Position numbers and translations under genes: made by a program
NCBI GenBank assembly: GCA_024403355.1
Contig: JAKSRW010000005.1
Location: forward strand, 1 to 64,000
Direction of reading: 5' to 3'
From: Lachnospiraceae bacterium
GTDB lineage: Bacteria; Bacillota; Clostridia; Lachnospirales; Lachnospiraceae
DNA: 64,000 nucleotides
Notes under the pieces: generated by a model
What the model was told of the DNA's origin: nothing
What the model saw: only the letters and a program-made list of their open reading frames with translations
Database searches by the model: none
Part shown: one piece after another, positions 59,457 to 64,000 of the stretch
How positions within the stretch are numbered: the first letter of the stretch is position 1
Layout: every line of letters starts with the position of its first letter

Positions 59457-61439
59457 ATGGCATTTTGTTACTCGTGTTTTAATAAAATTCGAGATGACTA
59501 TATGGTTTGTCCCTACTGCGGGGCATCAAAAAACATGAGTCCCTTAGAGCCGATTCATCTTCATCCCGGAACTCTGCTTAACGGCCGGTATATTATCGGA
59601 CAGGCAGTGGGCGGAGGTGGTTTCGGAATCATTTATAAGGCCTTCGATACTAAATTCGGTACAACCATTGCGGTAAAAGAATTTTATTCGTCGGCTCTTA
59701 TGAACCGTGTTCCGGGAAACGACTTTGTGACGCCCTACCAGAAAAAATATGATGAGTTTGCTTACAGAAAAAAGCGTTATCTTGCTGAGGCAAGGACCAT
59801 GGCTAAATTCAGTAAGCATAAAAATATCCCGAAGGTATATGAGTATTTCGAAGCGAACAACACAGCCTATATCGTTATGGAGCTGCTTGAGGGCATGGCG
59901 CTTAATGATTATCTCAGGGAAAACAACGGTGTAATAGATTCTGATTTTGCGATTATGATTGTCGGTGAGATAGCGAATGCACTGCAGTCCCTTCATGAGG
60001 CCGGAGTTATTCACCGAGATGTTGCTCCGGATAATATTTTCATTTGCAATGGGGAATATATTGGAGTAAAGCTGCTGGACCTTGGTGCGGCTAAGCTTTC
60101 CGATGATACCGATGATGTAATCGATATCGTACTGAAGCCCGGATATTCGGCAACAGAGCAGTATGATGATTTTAATGATATCGGTCCGTATTCGGACGTA
60201 TATGCACTTGGTGCAACCATGTACTGCATGCTCACCGGAAACAGGCCTGATGAATCAACGAACAGAAAAACTGTTTTGGAAAACAGCGGAAATGATACAA
60301 TTCTTCCTCCGCATATGATTAATCCGGCTATTTCGGAGAATCTGAGCAATGCAATCATGAAGGCCATGGCCGTAGAAAAGCATATGCGATATAAAAGTGT
60401 GGATGCTTTTGTAAAGGCTATTACAGGTGAAAAAAGGGTATATACGATTGCCGAGGAGAAAAAGAAAAGAAACAGAAAGAGACTGATTAGCATTATTGCG
60501 GCGCTGGTGCTTGTAGCGGTGGCATCGGTTTTTGCATGGAAGATATACGGAAGCAAAAAGGCTGATCAGGAGCTCAGACCTGCAGAAATCTCTGTCTGGT
60601 ATTCGGTTGAAAAGGATTCGGATGAAAAGGACGCAATGGATGCGGTGATAGAGGATTTCAGAATCACCTTCCCCCATATTGAGATTATGAGCAGGGCAAT
60701 TCCTTCGGAAGAGTATGAAGAAGAGATAAAAAAGGCTGCATCTGAGGGGAAGCTTCCTAATCTTTTTGAGAGCAGCGGATTGGAGGATTCGTTGATTTCC
60801 GGTGCAGTGGATTTGGCGGACATACTGCAGAGTGAGCAGGCCGATGACTGCTATTTCTTTAATCAGTACAATAAGTTTTATGATGATTATAAAAGGATGC
60901 CCTTGGCCTTCGAGCTTCCTCTTGCCTATGTAATTACAAGCGGATACACAAGCATTGACTATAATTCTGATTATTTTGAGGCTGTAAAGGATTTCGGAGA
61001 TGTGGAAATTGCCGTTGATGAAAGAAATAAGGAGCTGATTACCGATAATTATTCTGTGTCTGATTATAAGGGCATCGAGAGCTTTATGAATAATTCGGAA
61101 AACAGCTGTGCGGTAATGCTTTCATCTTCAGTGATCCTTAATGATGTACGTGAGTCGCTGACTAATTATCAGAAAAAATATGTTTACCCGGATGCAGACA
61201 AAATCTTCTGTAATTTTATCTACGAGTGGAGTGTCGGTTCGGGAGATGAGGCTTCCGTGGCTGCGGCAAAGAGACTTCTGGAGTGGATGCTGGGAAATAA
61301 TTATCAGAATATGCTGATGATTTCTGTATGCGCCGATGGTCAGCTGCCGGTCAGCAGGGAGTGCTTAAAGAACCGAATGACTAATAAATATTATTCGGCC
61401 ATAGAGAAAATAATACCTAAGATGATTTTTGACAGATAA
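59457..61439 (+). CDS. Zinc-ribbon Ser/Thr kinase with solute-binding-protein-like exterior
   Basis: A 660-aa kinase, 11 nt after the FHA gene. Residues 4-24 form a zinc ribbon (CYSCFNK and CPYCGA). Kinase domain about 40-320: GGGGFGIIYKA P-loop, AVKEFY Lys, IHRDVAPDN catalytic loop (Ala where many kinases have Lys), LLDLGAAK in place of DFG, GPYSDVYALG. A membrane helix lies at about 341-362. Outside, about 370-660 looks like a type 1 extracellular solute-binding protein (ISVWYSVEKDSDEKD, AASEGKLPNLF). Likely senses a ligand and phosphorylates the FHA/EssC machinery. Confidence 0.85.
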   Translation: MAFCYSCFNKIRDDYMVCPYCGASKNMSPLEPIHLHPGTLLNGRYIIGQAVGGGGFGIIYKAFDTKFGTTIAVKEFYSSALMNRVPGNDFVTPYQKKYDEFAYRKKRYLAEARTMAKFSKHKNIPKVYEYFEANNTAYIVMELLEGMALNDYLRENNGVIDSDFAIMIVGEIANALQSLHEAGVIHRDVAPDNIFICNGEYIGVKLLDLGAAKLSDDTDDVIDIVLKPGYSATEQYDDFNDIGPYSDVYALGATMYCMLTGNRPDESTNRKTVLENSGNDTILPPHMINPAISENLSNAIMKAMAVEKHMRYKSVDAFVKAITGEKRVYTIAEEKKKRNRKRLISIIAALVLVAVASVFAWKIYGSKKADQELRPAEISVWYSVEKDSDEKDAMDAVIEDFRITFPHIEIMSRAIPSEEYEEEIKKAASEGKLPNLFESSGLEDSLISGAVDLADILQSEQADDCYFFNQYNKFYDDYKRMPLAFELPLAYVITSGYTSIDYNSDYFEAVKDFGDVEIAVDERNKELITDNYSVSDYKGIESFMNNSENSCAVMLSSSVILNDVRESLTNYQKKYVYPDADKIFCNFIYEWSVGSGDEASVAAAKRLLEWMLGNNYQNMLMISVCADGQLPVSRECLKNRMTNKYYSAIEKIIPKMIFDR

Positions 61440-61480
61440 GAAATTATTGTAGGGAGAATTAACTTTTAAGGAGTATTGTT

Positions 61481-64000
61481 ATGGGACTTATCAGGTGTAT
61501 GAGCTGTATGGAGCTGTTTGATGCGGGCTGTCAGGTCTGTCCTCATTGCGGTTCCGTAATAAACAGAACAGAGGCGGAAGCTATTCATCTTCAGCCGCAT
61601 ACAATACTTCACAACAGATATGAAATAGGAAATATTCTGGGCTACGGAGGATTCGGTACAACCTATGTGGCATGGGATATGAAGCTGCAGCAGAAGGTTG
61701 CGGTAAAGGAATATTTCCCCACGGAGTTTTGTACACGTATGCCCGGACATACTGAGGTCAGGGTATTTAATGAAGAAAAGGGTGAGCAGTTCGAGGCAGG
61801 TCTGAGAAAGTTTACCGATGAGGCTATAAGACTTGCAAAATTCCAAAATGAGCCCGGTATTGTTACAATTTACGACAGTATTGTGGAGAATGGTACTGCA
61901 TATATTATTATGGAGTACCTGGACGGAGAGACTCTTGAGGAGCGCTTAAGGCGTGAGGGTACAATAGATGAGGATGAAGCTATCGGTATCATTATACCTG
62001 TTCTTGAATCACTGAAGGCGGTACATGCGGCCGGAATAATTCACAGAGATATTGCGCCTGAAAATATCGTGCTGACGGGCAGCGGTGAAATCAAGCTGAT
62101 TGATTTTTCGGCGGCACGTTTTGCGACAACCTCGCACAGTCGAAGCCTGACCGTTACCATTAAGCAGGGATATTCACCTGAGGAGCAGTACAGAAGCAGA
62201 GGTGACCAGGGACCTCACACCGATGTGTATTCCATTGCTGCGACCCTGTATAAGATGATTACGGGAAATACACCGCCCGATGCCATGGAACGTCGAACGA
62301 TGTTTGAAAGCAAGGGAAAGGATTTACTTGTTCCCATTCATAAAATCAGGAAAAAAATTAATATTAATCATGAAAATGCTATTTTAAATGCCTTAAATGT
62401 CAGAATCGAGGATCGTACCCCCGATGTTCAGACCTTTATCAATGAGCTTATGTCTACCACAAAGGTAAAGAGAAAAGCAGGCAAAATAGCGATTACGGAT
62501 CTGTATACATGGCCTAAATGGCTGAAGGTTCTGCTTCCGACTCTTCTTGGTGCGGCAGTGGTGTTTGCGGTTCTGCTGCTTACGGGAATTATCAGGTTTG
62601 AATCACTGTTTTCGGGAGAGCTTGTCATTCCGGACGGGGTAGTTGTAGTGCCTGATGTCGAGGGCATGGACAAAAATGAGGCTATCACACTTTTGTCAAA
62701 AGCGAATTTGAATCCGGTTGCCGATAACAGTATTGAATCGGAATATATTGAGAGCGGTAAAATCGTCCTTCAGACACCCGCGGGAGATTCATATCTGAAG
62801 GAATACGGTATTGTATCACTTACGGTCAGCAGCGGTAAAAAGGTTGCTGAAGCGGTGGACGGTATTTCAATCGTACCGTATGTAATCTGGGATTTACAGG
62901 AGGAGGCTGCCGGTAAGCTTCAGCAGGCAGGTCTTTCGGCTCCTGATATTATTACGGAATATGATGAATTTATCGCCGCGGGCCGTGTTATCAGTCAGAG
63001 TATTGAGGCAGGCCAGGAGGTTGAAGAGGGCAGCAGGATTACACTTGTTGTGTCCCTTGGTGCGGCACCCTTTGAAATGATTAATGTTGTCGGAAGCAAG
63101 GAAGAAGCTGCAAAGCAGATGCTTCACGACAAGGGACTTGATGTTATAGTTGATTATGTCAACAGTAATACAGATGTAGGCAATGTTCTGGAACAGAGTA
63201 TTGCTGAGGGTTCAATTGTCAGAAAGGGAGATACAGTTACTATTACCGTCGCTACGGGGGCTGAATTGTTTGAGGTACCTCCTGTTGCCGGAATGAAGAA
63301 GAAAAAAGCTGTATCAACACTTGAAAAGGCCGGATTTACTGTTGTAGCTTTGGAAAATTATGATTCGGAGACAGAAGCAGGCTGTGTAATCAGTCAGAGC
63401 CCCGAGGCAGGAAGCAGTCAGGAGAAGAATGCCGTTATTACTATCTATGTAAGTAAGGGCGCTCAGTCGGTAAAGGCTATTCTGGACCCGATGGGCGGTG
63501 AATGTGATATCGTAGAGCTCGATCTTTTGGAAGGTGCTTCATACGGAAATCTTCCTGTGCCTGTTAGAAAGGGTTACAGGTTTGACGGCTGGTTTACTGA
63601 AGCTGACGAAGGAATGCGCATCAGTGAAAGTACAGAGGTAACGGTTCAGTATGCACATACACTTTACGCACACTGGAGTGCTTCGGTAGTAGCGGTTACA
63701 CTTAATCCTACGGGCGGTAAAATAAACGGAAGCAGTGCAAATGCCGAATTTGAAGTTATTTTCGGAGAGGCCTATGCTTTTCTTCCTGTGCCGGTAAAGG
63801 GCAGTGAATCCTTTGTAGGATGGTTCACTTCTGAATCGGGAGGACAGGAGATTGTTTCGTCTACAACTGTAGACTCAAACGGACCGATTACTCTTTATGC
63901 ACACTGGGCATCTGATTCGTGTCGTGTAAGCTTTGATGCGAACGGCGGATATGTGGGCAGCAGCGGTAAGAATGTGTCATATGGCTCGAAATACGGAACA
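61481..64000 (+). CDS. Zinc-ribbon Ser/Thr kinase with PASTA and InlB-type repeats (3' truncated by window end)
   Basis: An open frame of 840 codons to the window edge; ATG after AAGGAG. Residues 6-25 are a zinc ribbon (CMSCMEL and CPHCG). Kinase domain about 40-320: GYGGFGTTYVAWD, AVKEYFP, IHRDIAPEN, LIDFSAAR (DFS). Membrane helix about 347-371. Outside, about four PASTA-like units (VVVPDVEGMDKNEAITLLSK; FEVPPVAGMKKKKAVSTLEK; AGFTVVAL) are followed by Listeria-Bacteroides-type repeats (GYRFDGWFTEA ... TLYAHW, at least two and a third begun). It probably senses cell-wall or surface state; the remainder lies beyond the window. Confidence 0.88.
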   Translation, partial: MGLIRCMSCMELFDAGCQVCPHCGSVINRTEAEAIHLQPHTILHNRYEIGNILGYGGFGTTYVAWDMKLQQKVAVKEYFPTEFCTRMPGHTEVRVFNEEKGEQFEAGLRKFTDEAIRLAKFQNEPGIVTIYDSIVENGTAYIIMEYLDGETLEERLRREGTIDEDEAIGIIIPVLESLKAVHAAGIIHRDIAPENIVLTGSGEIKLIDFSAARFATTSHSRSLTVTIKQGYSPEEQYRSRGDQGPHTDVYSIAATLYKMITGNTPPDAMERRTMFESKGKDLLVPIHKIRKKININHENAILNALNVRIEDRTPDVQTFINELMSTTKVKRKAGKIAITDLYTWPKWLKVLLPTLLGAAVVFAVLLLTGIIRFESLFSGELVIPDGVVVVPDVEGMDKNEAITLLSKANLNPVADNSIESEYIESGKIVLQTPAGDSYLKEYGIVSLTVSSGKKVAEAVDGISIVPYVIWDLQEEAAGKLQQAGLSAPDIITEYDEFIAAGRVISQSIEAGQEVEEGSRITLVVSLGAAPFEMINVVGSKEEAAKQMLHDKGLDVIVDYVNSNTDVGNVLEQSIAEGSIVRKGDTVTITVATGAELFEVPPVAGMKKKKAVSTLEKAGFTVVALENYDSETEAGCVISQSPEAGSSQEKNAVITIYVSKGAQSVKAILDPMGGECDIVELDLLEGASYGNLPVPVRKGYRFDGWFTEADEGMRISESTEVTVQYAHTLYAHWSASVVAVTLNPTGGKINGSSANAEFEVIFGEAYAFLPVPVKGSESFVGWFTSESGGQEIVSSTTVDSNGPITLYAHWASDSCRVSFDANGGYVGSSGKNVSYGSKYGT

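Overview
The window looks like chromosome of an anaerobic Firmicute of the Lachnospiraceae (Butyrivibrio/Roseburia type; genus not determinable from sequence alone). The basis is strong AGGAGG ribosome sites, the oxygen-sensitive NrdD/NrdG ribonucleotide reductase, T-box, glycine and preQ1 leader RNAs, DUF families common in this clade, and a Firmicutes-type type VII secretion locus (T7SS). No rRNA, tRNA, CRISPR array or complete insertion sequence was seen.

Layout. (1) 1-10.3 kb is an accessory island bounded by two identical 137-bp repeats (81-217 and 9960-10096). Each repeat lies upstream of a paralogous ECF-like sigma gene (283 and 10342). Between them are an XRE regulator, five soluble proteins of unknown function (two resemble DUF6033 and DUF4885), a possible 35-codon gene, a DUF1703-type ATPase/nuclease, a zinc-ribbon protein and a lipoprotein. 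(2) 10.3-12.1 kb: sigma factor and translationally coupled membrane anti-sigma candidate. (3) 12.2-19.8 kb: a run of tightly packed genes for a circularly permuted ATP-grasp enzyme, an alpha-E protein, citrate synthase, transglutaminase, an AstE-type M14 hydrolase, an M14 paralogue that has lost its catalytic residues, and a membrane protein fused to a degenerate HAD domain. It reads as a peptide/amide synthesis and processing cassette. (4) 19.8-22.7 kb: nrdD-nrdG with a NrdR box. (5) 22.9-34 kb: mixed metabolism, including a PurF homologue without its nucleophilic Cys, an esterase/GH27 alpha-galactosidase fusion, rhodanese, DUF523, HAD, pyrE and GNAT, followed by a FIST/chemoreceptor/hybrid-kinase group. 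(6) 36.4-42.9 kb: T-box-pheST, glycine riboswitch-symporter and preQ1 riboswitch-queT. (7) 43-64 kb: a heterodimeric ABC exporter runs directly into the T7SS locus: EssC, YukD-like protein, two WXG100 proteins, two lipase-like effectors whose secretion-type helical module is C-terminal, small helical partners, a PP2C phosphatase, an FHA/zinc-ribbon protein and two Ser/Thr kinases. One kinase carries a solute-binding-protein-like exterior; the other, cut by the window end, carries PASTA plus InlB-type repeats.

The most original material is the T7SS locus: reverse-architecture effectors combined with a phospho-signalling set (two kinases, phosphatase, FHA on EssC and on a separate adaptor) whose exteriors look built to sense ligand or cell wall. 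A conserved 5' leader of about 38 nt is shared by genes in the 8-10 kb island and in the T7SS locus, which suggests that the two regions are co-regulated.
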